Of a stretch of 44,566 nt of DNA, positions 26,152 to 33,448 are shown piece by piece (positions within the stretch are counted from its first letter, which is position 1; each line of letters starts with the position of its first letter). The position numbers and the translations under genes were made by a program. Below the pieces are notes generated by a model. That model ran no database searches, was not told the DNA's origin, and was given only the letters and a program-made list of their open reading frames with translations. Origin of the DNA: a virus; the IMG/VR virus record IMGVR_UViG_3300017971_001825, positions 1 through 44,566 of that record; one strand, written 5' to 3'.

Positions 26152-28176
26152 ATGGCTTTAAGAGACTTTAGATTAAAAATTAAAAACTCGGATATAGTAA
26201 ACAGACCTTTACCGTCTCAACTATTTCCAGGTGAACCGATTGTTAACACCGCTGATGGTGTTATGTACTTTTCAGGTATCACCACTTCATCACAAGAGTG
26301 GACATCTGCTGGTACAGGTGCGACAGCTAACTTTTTCGAGGTTGGTTCTAACCTGTATGATTTAGCACTTAGAAATAGAATCATTAAATATGAAGGTGTT
26401 ACAGGTGCTGGATTAGTAGATAAGTACTTAAAGGGTACGGCTAGTGGTTTTGTATTAGATGATATTTCTAATATTACCACATCTGATTCATATGTTTCAG
26501 GAGCAACATTCAACAATGGTACTAATCTATTAACTCTTAATTTAACTGAAGGTAAACCAAATGTTACAGCTTATATTGATATTACGTCAGCATCAGGTTT
26601 AACATTAAACCACAACACACAGTTAACTAGTTTACAAGGTGGTGAGTCAGGGCAATATTTCCATATTAACGGTGATGAATACGCAGCCGTAACGGGAGCC
26701 ACTAACCCATCAACATCTAACCCATTTGCTACACTATCTGATATAGCGGCGGCATCAGGTGATACACAACAAGTTAAAGTCTCATCAAACGATACAACAC
26801 CTGGATTTTTAGAAGATAAACTTAGTGGTAGTACAAACATTTCACTATCTGTAGTGAATGAGGGTGGTAATGAATTTATCTTTATTGATACTACACATAC
26901 AATAGATACTAACAACTATGTTACAGGTAACACGGGTACGGTATCGGCTACAAACAACGATAACAAATACAACACAACATTAGTATATAATCAAGACCCT
27001 GGCACGGGACCACATATCTTAGGATTAGAAGATACGTTTGTATCGGGTGGTACTCTTTCAGGTAACAACTTATTATTGACTAGAAATGACGGTGTTACGT
27101 TAGCTGGAATCGATTTAAGTTCATTAGCAACCGTTGACACTTTTGTGACAGGGTTCACATATGATAACGCGGGTACCCTAACAATTTATAGAAATCAAGG
27201 TCAGGATGACTTAGATGTTACAATAGACACTTTTGATAATTTAAATGTTGATGGTGACCTAACCATGACAAGTGGTGGTACATTGACAGTCTGTACAATA
27301 TTACCAACGTCACACTTAAGTTGTGATATCGGTGCTGTAGGTTCTAGGTTCGACGAGATTTTCGTTAGAAAAGTTAAATTAGGTACATCCACAACTGATT
27401 TAGTTGATGATGGAGCTGGCCTAGTAGTTAGTGGTAACACGGGAGACTTCAACTTCTATCCAGCAGAAGATTTTATTTCTCACGCACACTTTAACCCTGG
27501 AATTGATTTAGGTTATAACTTGGGTTCACCGTCTGAAAGATGGGACACTGTTTACGTGGGAGATATTTCAGCAACAGGATTAACAATTACAGGTCTAGGA
27601 GCTGGAAGAGTTGTTTACACTGACGGTGGTGGTAGTTTAACTACTGAAGCAGGTTTCGAGTACAACGAGGCTAATGATTTATTAACTGTTGGTAACTTAA
27701 ACGTAGCTAACCAATCAGGAACGACAGCTAACATCGGACAAGGTGGGTTAGTTATTGGTTCAGGTGGAGCTCCTGGAAATAACCCAGGTGTTGGTGACTT
27801 GACGGTACACGGTAACTTAACTGTTTATGGTACTGAAACAATCGTAGATACAACTAACCTATACGTAGAAGATAATAATATCACAATAAACTATAACCCT
27901 ACAGGTGACACGAGTTCAACATATCTAGGGGCTGGATTCACTATTCAAGATGGTGATGGAGCGGGTACCGATATTGTTCTAGCAACAGGACAAATGTTCT
28001 CTAACCCGAACATCAACTCTAACTCTGAATATACTTCAGCAACAGGAGCAGAAAACTTGAGTTTCTTCACATCAATGAATGACTTACTAATTAGAAACAC
28101 TAATGGTAACTCAGGAGCACCTGATGGTAAGAGAGTTCTAGCGGAAGACGATTGTCTAGACGGTGGAACTTACTAA
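26152..28176 (+). CDS. Large tail fibre with N-terminal anchor-like motif
   Basis: A 674-residue threonine/glycine-rich fibre. The N-terminus, RDFRLKIKNSDIVNRPLPSQ then LFPGEPIVNTADGVMYFSG, is the pattern of virion-binding domains shared by many phage fibres. The body has repeats of the type D(I/L)GYNLGSPSERWDTVYVGDI. The C-terminal 150 residues (GSGGAPGNNPGVGDLTVHGNL..., ETIVDTTNLYVEDNNITINYN) match a common fibre-trunk motif, and the chain ends DDCLDGGTY. It is the first gene behind a strong late box and ends shortly before a terminator. Confidence 0.8.
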   Translation: MALRDFRLKIKNSDIVNRPLPSQLFPGEPIVNTADGVMYFSGITTSSQEWTSAGTGATANFFEVGSNLYDLALRNRIIKYEGVTGAGLVDKYLKGTASGFVLDDISNITTSDSYVSGATFNNGTNLLTLNLTEGKPNVTAYIDITSASGLTLNHNTQLTSLQGGESGQYFHINGDEYAAVTGATNPSTSNPFATLSDIAAASGDTQQVKVSSNDTTPGFLEDKLSGSTNISLSVVNEGGNEFIFIDTTHTIDTNNYVTGNTGTVSATNNDNKYNTTLVYNQDPGTGPHILGLEDTFVSGGTLSGNNLLLTRNDGVTLAGIDLSSLATVDTFVTGFTYDNAGTLTIYRNQGQDDLDVTIDTFDNLNVDGDLTMTSGGTLTVCTILPTSHLSCDIGAVGSRFDEIFVRKVKLGTSTTDLVDDGAGLVVSGNTGDFNFYPAEDFISHAHFNPGIDLGYNLGSPSERWDTVYVGDISATGLTITGLGAGRVVYTDGGGSLTTEAGFEYNEANDLLTVGNLNVANQSGTTANIGQGGLVIGSGGAPGNNPGVGDLTVHGNLTVYGTETIVDTTNLYVEDNNITINYNPTGDTSSTYLGAGFTIQDGDGAGTDIVLATGQMFSNPNINSNSEYTSATGAENLSFFTSMNDLLIRNTNGNSGAPDGKRVLAEDDCLDGGTY

Positions 28177-28200
28177 AGTTTAAAACAATTTTAAATTTAT

Positions 28201-28223
28201 CCCCATTCTTAATAAGGATGGGG
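28201..28223 (+). terminator. Hairpin terminator after the fibre gene
   Basis: A 10-bp stem (one G-U pair) CCCCATTCTT / AAGGATGGGG with a 3-base loop is followed by ATATTTATTTTA. It ends the 26152-28176 transcript and its T-rich tail overlaps the next late-type box. Confidence 0.75.
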
Positions 28224-28232
28224 ATATTTATT
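28223..28232 (+). promoter_or_regulatory. Late-promoter-like box overlapping terminator tail
   Basis: GATATTTATT, 63 bases before the ATG at 28296, the longest leader in the set. The leader contains two perfect 12-base palindromes. Confidence 0.5.
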
Positions 28233-28239
28233 TTATAGA

Positions 28240-28251
28240 GGTTATATAACC
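28240..28251. repeat. Perfect palindrome, 12 bp
   Basis: GGTTATATAACC, perfect inverted repeat. Its centre is 22 bases (about two helical turns) from that of the palindrome at 28262-28273, and both have a TATATA core. Possible operator pair or RNA hairpins in the leader of the 28296 gene. Confidence 0.6.
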
Positions 28252-28261
28252 GAATCATAAA

Positions 28262-28273
28262 CCCTATATAGGG
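28262..28273. repeat. Perfect palindrome, 12 bp
   Basis: CCCTATATAGGG, perfect inverted repeat 22 bases from the one at 28240-28251, in the leader of the 28296 gene. A GGAG box at 28284-28287 lies 8 bases before the ATG, one of the few clear Shine-Dalgarno-like sites here. Confidence 0.6.
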
Positions 28274-28295
28274 AATACTTATTGGAGTCATAAAT

Positions 28296-29216
28296 ATGGC
28301 AGATAGAAATTCAAGATTTTTACTTAAAAGGTCTAACGTGCTGGGTAAAATACCTACCGTTGGTCAACTTAAAATAGGAGAATTAGCACTTAACACCGCT
28401 GAAGCACGTGCGTATACAACATATACAGGAGGTTTTAGTGGGGCAACAGGTGTTAGAGAAATAGGATGGAATAGAGTATCCATTTCAGGTGATACTTTAT
28501 TAGGAAAATTAGATTACACAACAGATTTATCACCATTCAGTGGTAATGAAATCCCATCAGCGTCATGGGTGTTATCACAATTAGGTACTGGTGCTACAGA
28601 TACATATGTAACAGGAGCCACTGTGTCTAGTGGTGGTACATTAACTTTAGGTAGGAACGATGGTCAAGTGGTGACCACAAATTTAAATAGTTGGTCTCCT
28701 GACCCAGGTTACGTTGGTATTCAGCTGGAGGAAAAAGGTGTTGGTAAAGGTACAGGTTTCGCGGATGAAGGTATTTTAGATGGTATTAAATCAGTTATTT
28801 TATTTGACCGTAGTAATACGGAAAAACTACTACTTAGTACCATTGTTACAGGTCAGGTGGATTTAACAACAGACCCATCATTCATATTCACATTATATAG
28901 TACAGATATACCTGTTAGTACAACTAGTGACACCCTATATTGGGAGATGGATGTTAGATATATTGGTGCTGGTGAAAGTACTAATAAATCTATAGACGAA
29001 TCTTTTAATGGTACCATAACCTTTACAGGTAGTACAACTAATCTAAGACAACCTTCAGGTATTGTAACATTAAACTCTTCACTAATAAATGAGAGTGATG
29101 AGATTGTTGTGGTATTAAGGAGAGTACCATCAAACCCATCTGATAATTATAGTGCCGATGTAGCACTTAGTTCTTCATGGTGGGTTTATAAGGAAAAAGT
29201 TGTCCCAACTATTTAA
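28296..29216 (+). CDS. Tail fibre/appendage protein
   Basis: A 306-residue protein. The N-terminus RFLLKRSNVLGKIPTVGQLK then IGELALNTAEARAYTTYTG is a classic phage fibre anchor and is related in pattern to that of the 26152 product. The centre has a beta-rich TDTYVTGATVSSGGTLTLGRNDGQ segment also seen in the other fibre. The C-terminal 140 residues look like a compact jelly-roll (FSSST..., IVVVLRRVPSNPSDNYSADVALSSSWWVY). It has the rare GGAG ribosome site and a 63-base leader. Confidence 0.75.
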   Translation: MADRNSRFLLKRSNVLGKIPTVGQLKIGELALNTAEARAYTTYTGGFSGATGVREIGWNRVSISGDTLLGKLDYTTDLSPFSGNEIPSASWVLSQLGTGATDTYVTGATVSSGGTLTLGRNDGQVVTTNLNSWSPDPGYVGIQLEEKGVGKGTGFADEGILDGIKSVILFDRSNTEKLLLSTIVTGQVDLTTDPSFIFTLYSTDIPVSTTSDTLYWEMDVRYIGAGESTNKSIDESFNGTITFTGSTTNLRQPSGIVTLNSSLINESDEIVVVLRRVPSNPSDNYSADVALSSSWWVYKEKVVPTI

Positions 29217-29224
29217 TATTTATA
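29215..29224 (+). promoter_or_regulatory. Late-promoter-like box
   Basis: AATATTTATA, four bases before the ATG at 29229 and overlapping the stop of the preceding gene. Confidence 0.5.
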
Positions 29225-29228
29225 AGTA

Positions 29229-29813
29229 ATGAGTACAAGATTTTTAGTAATAAAGAATACTGAGTTCAGTGGCAACACATCCAATGAATTTGTTGAGGTG
29301 TCAGAAAGTTTATCTGATACGGGTACTACTATTAATATTAGTCCCGAAAATTTATTAATAGGTGGGTTACAGGTAGGTGATAGTAAGTTCAAACATTGGG
29401 CTGAAATGTATAACGATAATAACACATTAACCACAACTATATCCACGTCTGGTGTAGCTGTTAAAGTTAATAGTACATCTATATTAGGTGGGGCTAGAGG
29501 TTTCTCACATTCAGATAATAGATTAACATATACCGCCTCAACTACAGGACAAACGTTTGAAATTACCGCAACAATGTCGGGTGAGGCACAAAGTGGTTCC
29601 CAATTAGCGCAATTCTCAATTTATAAAAATGGTACTGATGAGATTACTGCAACAATTACTGAAACTGAATGGACATCTACCAAGGAAAGTTTATCTCTAA
29701 CAGGTACGTTAGAGATTGGTGGCGGTGATTATGTTGAGTTGTGGGTACAAAATAATACTTCGAATAAAAACTTTGAGGTACAGACTTGGACTGTTAGAAT
29801 AGCACAAATATAA
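29229..29813 (+). CDS. Jelly-roll tail protein
   Basis: A 194-residue all-beta protein. It opens STRFLVIKNTEFSGNTSNEFVEV and from about residue 60 forms a TNF/C1q-like sandwich (LTTTISTSGVAVKVN, NRLTYTASTTGQTFEITATMSG, AQFSIYKNGTDEITATITETEW, YVELWVQNNTSNKNFEVQTW). Such domains end fibres or form receptor-binding tips. Its stop and the next ATG overlap by one base, so they are translated together. Confidence 0.7.
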   Translation: MSTRFLVIKNTEFSGNTSNEFVEVSESLSDTGTTINISPENLLIGGLQVGDSKFKHWAEMYNDNNTLTTTISTSGVAVKVNSTSILGGARGFSHSDNRLTYTASTTGQTFEITATMSGEAQSGSQLAQFSIYKNGTDEITATITETEWTSTKESLSLTGTLEIGGGDYVELWVQNNTSNKNFEVQTWTVRIAQI

Positions 29814-30532
29814 TGAAGATAGCGGTATTAAATACAAATGGTGTACAAACCACAAGAAAAGGTAAAATTAGACATTATTACTTAGTTGAGGATGATTATG
29901 ATTTTTCAGGTAATTCAGCGACAGACATTACCAATATAGATAATATTGTTTTATTCTTTAATCTTTTGAGAATCTGTTACTGTACATTTAGAGATATGTT
30001 AACAGTTCAATATAATCAATTGGATTATAATTCATTATCTACTGAACATAAAACATTACTAGCTAAACACTTATTATCTAGTAAGGTACAAACAGACGCC
30101 TTTTTCAATGATGAAGAGCAAAAGGAGTTTGCTGTAGATATTCAAAAGAAAATTATTGATTGTAAAAAGAATAGGGTATTAACCGATAACGCTGAAAACA
30201 TCATTAATGACCTTAATGGTATTAATAATTTATCAGGGGAGTTCTCAAACTATAAAGAAAAATTTGAGGGTTTTGATGGTGAGTACAATGGGGTTTGGCA
30301 TAAAGTGACGTTGAATGTTAGTCCTAACTCAATTGTTATGGTATCAGTGTATTGTACTAAGGGTACTAGAAAGGGTGGTATTAGAGAGGTCGGTTCCACT
30401 TTAGATAGAACGAAACAAATAAAACAAAATTCAGCTTTCTCAACACCCGTGAGAGTTGATGTTAATAGTCAAGTAGAGGTCTACAGACAAAATGACCAAA
30501 TAACGTTTTCTATAACGGCACAATTAAGTTAA
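29813..30532 (+). CDS. Tail protein with helical module and beta C-terminus
   Basis: A 239-residue protein. Residues about 40-105 form a helical module with the pattern FFNLLRICYCTFRDMLTVQYNQ followed by YNSLSTEHKTLLAKHLLSSK. The same pattern recurs in the next gene's product, so the two share a common module. The C-terminal 90 residues are a beta-sandwich (VWHKVTLNVSPNSIVMVSVYC...SFSITAQLS). It overlaps the jelly-roll gene by one base. Probably part of a tail appendage or its tip. Confidence 0.65.
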   Translation: MKIAVLNTNGVQTTRKGKIRHYYLVEDDYDFSGNSATDITNIDNIVLFFNLLRICYCTFRDMLTVQYNQLDYNSLSTEHKTLLAKHLLSSKVQTDAFFNDEEQKEFAVDIQKKIIDCKKNRVLTDNAENIINDLNGINNLSGEFSNYKEKFEGFDGEYNGVWHKVTLNVSPNSIVMVSVYCTKGTRKGGIREVGSTLDRTKQIKQNSAFSTPVRVDVNSQVEVYRQNDQITFSITAQLS

Positions 30533-30536
30533 TACA

Positions 30537-31583
30537 ATGGCAAATAAATTATACCAATACAATGGATTTGACCCTAATAGTAACACCATCTTAAATGGGT
30601 GGGATGTTAACAATGCTTATTTGTGGGGTGATGAATCGATTTATAGTGGTTATACGGGATACACCAATATCACTAATATAGTAAATATTGACTCTATTGG
30701 TGAGTTAGTTGGTTTAAGACATGTTGATGTTAGAAATGAGATTAAATCTATGTATGAACAAACTGGTACAACATGGACAGGACTAACTATTGATGAGAAA
30801 AAAGTTGTATCAAAATACTTCATTGTCGACAAACCCAAAAGAGATGAAGTCCTAACCCAACAAGAACAGGATGGTTATAATCATTATAAGTTATATGATT
30901 TTTTGTCGGATGACACAGTAGAACGTTTAGGTGGTAGTGCTGGTATAAATGAAAAGACTACGCCAAAATCAATTGACTATAAAAAGGATTTATTTAAGAG
31001 ATTACACCCAGATTATAAATTTGATAAGTTCGGATTTTTAACAGGTTGTACTTATTACGAAAACCTAACAATATCGTATGACCAATTAGGGTTCACTGTT
31101 TTTAACTTTAGTGACCCTGTTGTGGATTATAAAGCGGAATACGCTTTCGCTAATAACGGTTATGTTAGTACAAGAACTTGTACAAGGAAGTGGTACTTGA
31201 TGGATGGGACATTGAGTGACGATTCTAAAGTCACATTTAAAGTTTACCCACCGATGGTGGCAAGAGAAGAGGCGAGAAGAAGAAGGAAAAACCTAATCAA
31301 CAATCTATTAGTTCAGACTGTTGGTTTGTTTATTATGACATCTAATGATTTAAATAACGTGAATGAAGCGGAAGCTGATTCCATACCTCTTTTGAAAGAT
31401 TTAAATTCGGCTATATCAGCCTATTACGAATATGGTACAAAAGAAGATACACAAGGTAACCCGTGTGAATTAATACAAGAAGTGACGACACACACTTATC
31501 CTAGGTTGGATAATTTCGTACCTGGAACAAATGACACGGTGACAATAAGAATGTTCATTATAAATGGACTAAATCCACAATAA
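30537..31583 (+). CDS. Tail protein sharing a module with its neighbour
   Basis: A 348-residue protein with an N-terminal helical module (TNITNIVNIDSIGELVGLRH, IKSMYEQTGTTWTGLTIDEKKVVSKYFIVD, KRDEVLTQQEQDGYN) like that of the 29813 product, followed by a larger beta-rich body. An arginine-rich MVAREEARRRRKNLINNLL helix lies near residue 240, and a VTIRMFIINGLNPQ end closes it. The start is four bases after the previous stop. A virion role is likely by position and composition; no enzyme motif is seen. Confidence 0.65.
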   Translation: MANKLYQYNGFDPNSNTILNGWDVNNAYLWGDESIYSGYTGYTNITNIVNIDSIGELVGLRHVDVRNEIKSMYEQTGTTWTGLTIDEKKVVSKYFIVDKPKRDEVLTQQEQDGYNHYKLYDFLSDDTVERLGGSAGINEKTTPKSIDYKKDLFKRLHPDYKFDKFGFLTGCTYYENLTISYDQLGFTVFNFSDPVVDYKAEYAFANNGYVSTRTCTRKWYLMDGTLSDDSKVTFKVYPPMVAREEARRRRKNLINNLLVQTVGLFIMTSNDLNNVNEAEADSIPLLKDLNSAISAYYEYGTKEDTQGNPCELIQEVTTHTYPRLDNFVPGTNDTVTIRMFIINGLNPQ

Positions 31584-31595
31584 AAAAAAAGGTAA

Positions 31596-32546
31596 ATGAA
31601 AGCGTTAGTATTATCAGGGGGTGGTTCGAAAGGTGCATACGTAGGTGGTATGTTAGAATACATGAAAATGGAAATGGGTAAAGAATATGAACTTTATCTA
31701 GGAACCTCTACAGGTAGTTTATTACAGACATTGGCATCAGTCAATGACTTTGAATCCCTTAAAGAGGGTTACACAACAATGGGGTTAGATGATATTTATA
31801 AAATAAGTCCACTAAAGAAAAACGGTAAATTCAATCTATGGAGTATTTTCAGAATGATTGTATTTAGAAAAGAACCAACTTTCGGAGACTCGTCGAATCT
31901 AAAAGATTTAATCTACAGATTCTTCCCACAAGAGAAGTATAACCAATCACTAGCTGAAGGTAAAAATATTGTTACGTGTGTAACTAATCTGTCTAGAGCA
32001 CGTTCAGAATATTATAGTTCTGTTGCTTTAGGTGAGGAGGGTTACGACAAGTTCGTTGATTGGACTTGGATTTCAGGTAACGCTGTACCATTCACATCAT
32101 TGGTTAGGAGAGGTGTTGAAGACGATTATTACGCTGACGGTGGTTTCATGGAACATGTGCCAATTAGAAAAGCTATTGAAATGGGTGCAACAGAAATTGA
32201 CGTTATCAGTACAAAGACTGAGAACTATTCAGGAGATGTTGATGTCGACTTTGGTAATAACCCACTAGAACTAATAGAAAGAATGTTTGATGTATTCTTG
32301 AGAGAGAATGCTGACAGAGATATTGAAGCAGCAAAAAATATCGCTAAAGAAAACGATGTAACAGTTAATATATATTTCTTACCAAAATCATTAACAGACA
32401 ACACAATGTTTTTCGATGAGAAACAAATGAGGGGTTGGTGGGACGAAGGTTACAATTACATAAAGAAACTAGATGAACAGAAAGACCTTAAGAAAGCTTG
32501 TAAGGTTATTAAAATGAGGGCAAAGAAAAAACCAACAAGGAAATAA
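31596..32546 (+). CDS. Patatin-like phospholipase
   Basis: The 316-residue protein has the patatin catalytic set: oxyanion loop GGGSKGAYVGG (8-18), nucleophile elbow GTSTG (36-40, Ser38) and the Asp of YADGGFMEH (Asp181, in D-G-G). The dyad Ser-Asp would hydrolyse acyl esters of phospholipids. There is no signal peptide or transmembrane segment, so it would act in the cytoplasm or from within the virion. An AAGGT ribosome site lies before the ATG, and it follows the tail genes by 12 bases with no terminator. It could help membrane disruption at lysis or entry. Confidence 0.88.
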   Translation: MKALVLSGGGSKGAYVGGMLEYMKMEMGKEYELYLGTSTGSLLQTLASVNDFESLKEGYTTMGLDDIYKISPLKKNGKFNLWSIFRMIVFRKEPTFGDSSNLKDLIYRFFPQEKYNQSLAEGKNIVTCVTNLSRARSEYYSSVALGEEGYDKFVDWTWISGNAVPFTSLVRRGVEDDYYADGGFMEHVPIRKAIEMGATEIDVISTKTENYSGDVDVDFGNNPLELIERMFDVFLRENADRDIEAAKNIAKENDVTVNIYFLPKSLTDNTMFFDEKQMRGWWDEGYNYIKKLDEQKDLKKACKVIKMRAKKKPTRK

Positions 32547-32582
32547 TTTGACTATTATTCTGTTCATAATTACTATATTATT

Positions 32583-33164
32583 ATGAGCAAAAAAAACGAC
32601 CTAGTACGTATAATTAGAAGACTACAAACAGTGGTTTCTATTATGTTGTTCTTCGTCGTTTTTTTGTTTTGCTGGGATGTTACAGGGTTCAATATAAAAG
32701 AAATTCAATTATCAGTATGGGGTGGTGGTGAAAATGTTAAGACCAATGATATATGGAATACTATCATCATCCTCCTATCATTATCAATATTCTTTAACAC
32801 AATGTTATTCGTTAAGAAACATGTTAGGTTAAAGGTTAAAATAATACCCTACATATTATTCACGTTTGTTTCTTTATCACTCTTATTAGTGGGTATATTT
32901 AACGTGGACCAAAAACCAATCCATAACATTGCCGCATTCTCTTATTTCTTCTCATATCCATTAGCTGTATTCCTTATGGCATATCTTAATAGGAAAACTT
33001 TATTGTATAGGGAGTGGTTTACTCACTTAGTGTTTTCCGTGACAATGATTATACTACCATTATCAGCTATCAACATGTTTGAGGGTATGGGTGTGTCAGA
33101 GATTATACACATTGTTATTGTGTGTCTTTGGAATGTTTACGCCGCCTTCAAAAGGTTCCACTAA
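32583..33164 (+). CDS. Multi-spanning membrane protein
   Basis: A 193-residue protein with about six hydrophobic helices (SIMLFFVVFLFCWDV, IIILLSLSIFF, YILFTFVSLSLLLVGIF, FSYFFSYPLAVFLMAYL, HLVFSVTMIILPLSAI, IIHIVIVCLW) and a basic N-terminus. This topology resembles small DUF998-like proteins. Directly after a phospholipase it may be a holin-like or membrane-damaging partner, but no such family is recognised. Its stop overlaps the stop of the opposing regulator gene by 4 bases. Confidence 0.7.
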   Translation: MSKKNDLVRIIRRLQTVVSIMLFFVVFLFCWDVTGFNIKEIQLSVWGGGENVKTNDIWNTIIILLSLSIFFNTMLFVKKHVRLKVKIIPYILFTFVSLSLLLVGIFNVDQKPIHNIAAFSYFFSYPLAVFLMAYLNRKTLLYREWFTHLVFSVTMIILPLSAINMFEGMGVSEIIHIVIVCLWNVYAAFKRFH

Positions 33165-33319
33165 TCAATCGGTTCTCCGTATATATCTCTTTTAACTTCA
33201 CACGCATCACGTATTAATTTCTCAACATACGCGAACATCTTAAGACCATTTTTCTCACAATGCTCTTTTAAAATCTTGTGAGTCTTCGGGGTAATTTTTA
33301 TGTTTTTCGTTCTTTTCAC
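33161..33319 (-). CDS. Small ribbon-helix-helix DNA-binding protein
   Basis: A 52-residue protein in the gap before the sheath, found by reading the minus strand; it uses a GTG start with a stop codon a few codons upstream. It begins MKRTKNIKITPKTHKILK and continues KMFAYVEKLIRDAC, the beta strand (K-N-I-K-I-T) and two helices of the Arc/MetJ fold with the usual K-M-F/S-A-Y turn. It would dimerise and bind DNA. Three inverted repeats lie between it and the sheath promoter, so it may regulate itself, the sheath gene or both. It overlaps the membrane protein's stop by four bases. Confidence 0.72.
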   Translation of the reverse strand: MKRTKNIKITPKTHKILKEHCEKNGLKMFAYVEKLIRDACEVKRDIYGEPID

Positions 33320-33327
33320 GGGCTTTT

Positions 33328-33337
33328 CTTATATAAG
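33328..33337. repeat. Palindrome upstream of the RHH gene
   Basis: CTTATATAAG, a perfect 10-base palindrome 9 bases from the GTG start of the RHH gene. Candidate operator. Confidence 0.5.
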
Positions 33338-33343
33338 TATGAT

Positions 33344-33357
33344 AAAAGTGTACTTTT
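33344..33357. repeat. Inverted repeat, 6-bp arms
   Basis: AAAAGT-GT-ACTTTT, perfect arms around a two-base centre, between the RHH gene and the tail-sheath promoter. Candidate operator. Confidence 0.5.
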
Positions 33358-33362
33358 TGTCT

Positions 33363-33376
33363 TACTCTAAAGAGTA
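33363..33376. repeat. Inverted repeat, 6-bp arms
   Basis: TACTCT-AA-AGAGTA, perfect arms around a two-base centre, 29 bases before the sheath late box. Its spacer and arm length equal those of the repeat at 33344, and the two centres are 19 bases apart. Candidate operator. Confidence 0.5.
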
Positions 33377-33404
33377 ATAGGGAAACTTTTTGGGATTCGG
33401 TATC

Positions 33405-33414
33405 ATATTTATTA
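33405..33414 (+). promoter_or_regulatory. Late-promoter-like box of the tail sheath
   Basis: ATATTTATTA, followed by ATAAAA, 34 bases before the ATG at 33449. Exact consensus. Confidence 0.6.
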
Positions 33415-33448
33415 ATAAAATAACTAATAATTCAGAAAAACTTAAGAA

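Noticed and set aside
26217-27452. Minus-strand ORFs opposite the large fibre gene
   Set aside because: They arise from the codon bias of threonine/glycine-rich plus-strand coding; products have no domain and no start context.
31596-32546. Patatin gene as a CBASS effector
   Set aside because: No cyclase, sensor or other CBASS gene is nearby, and it lies in a phage late region.
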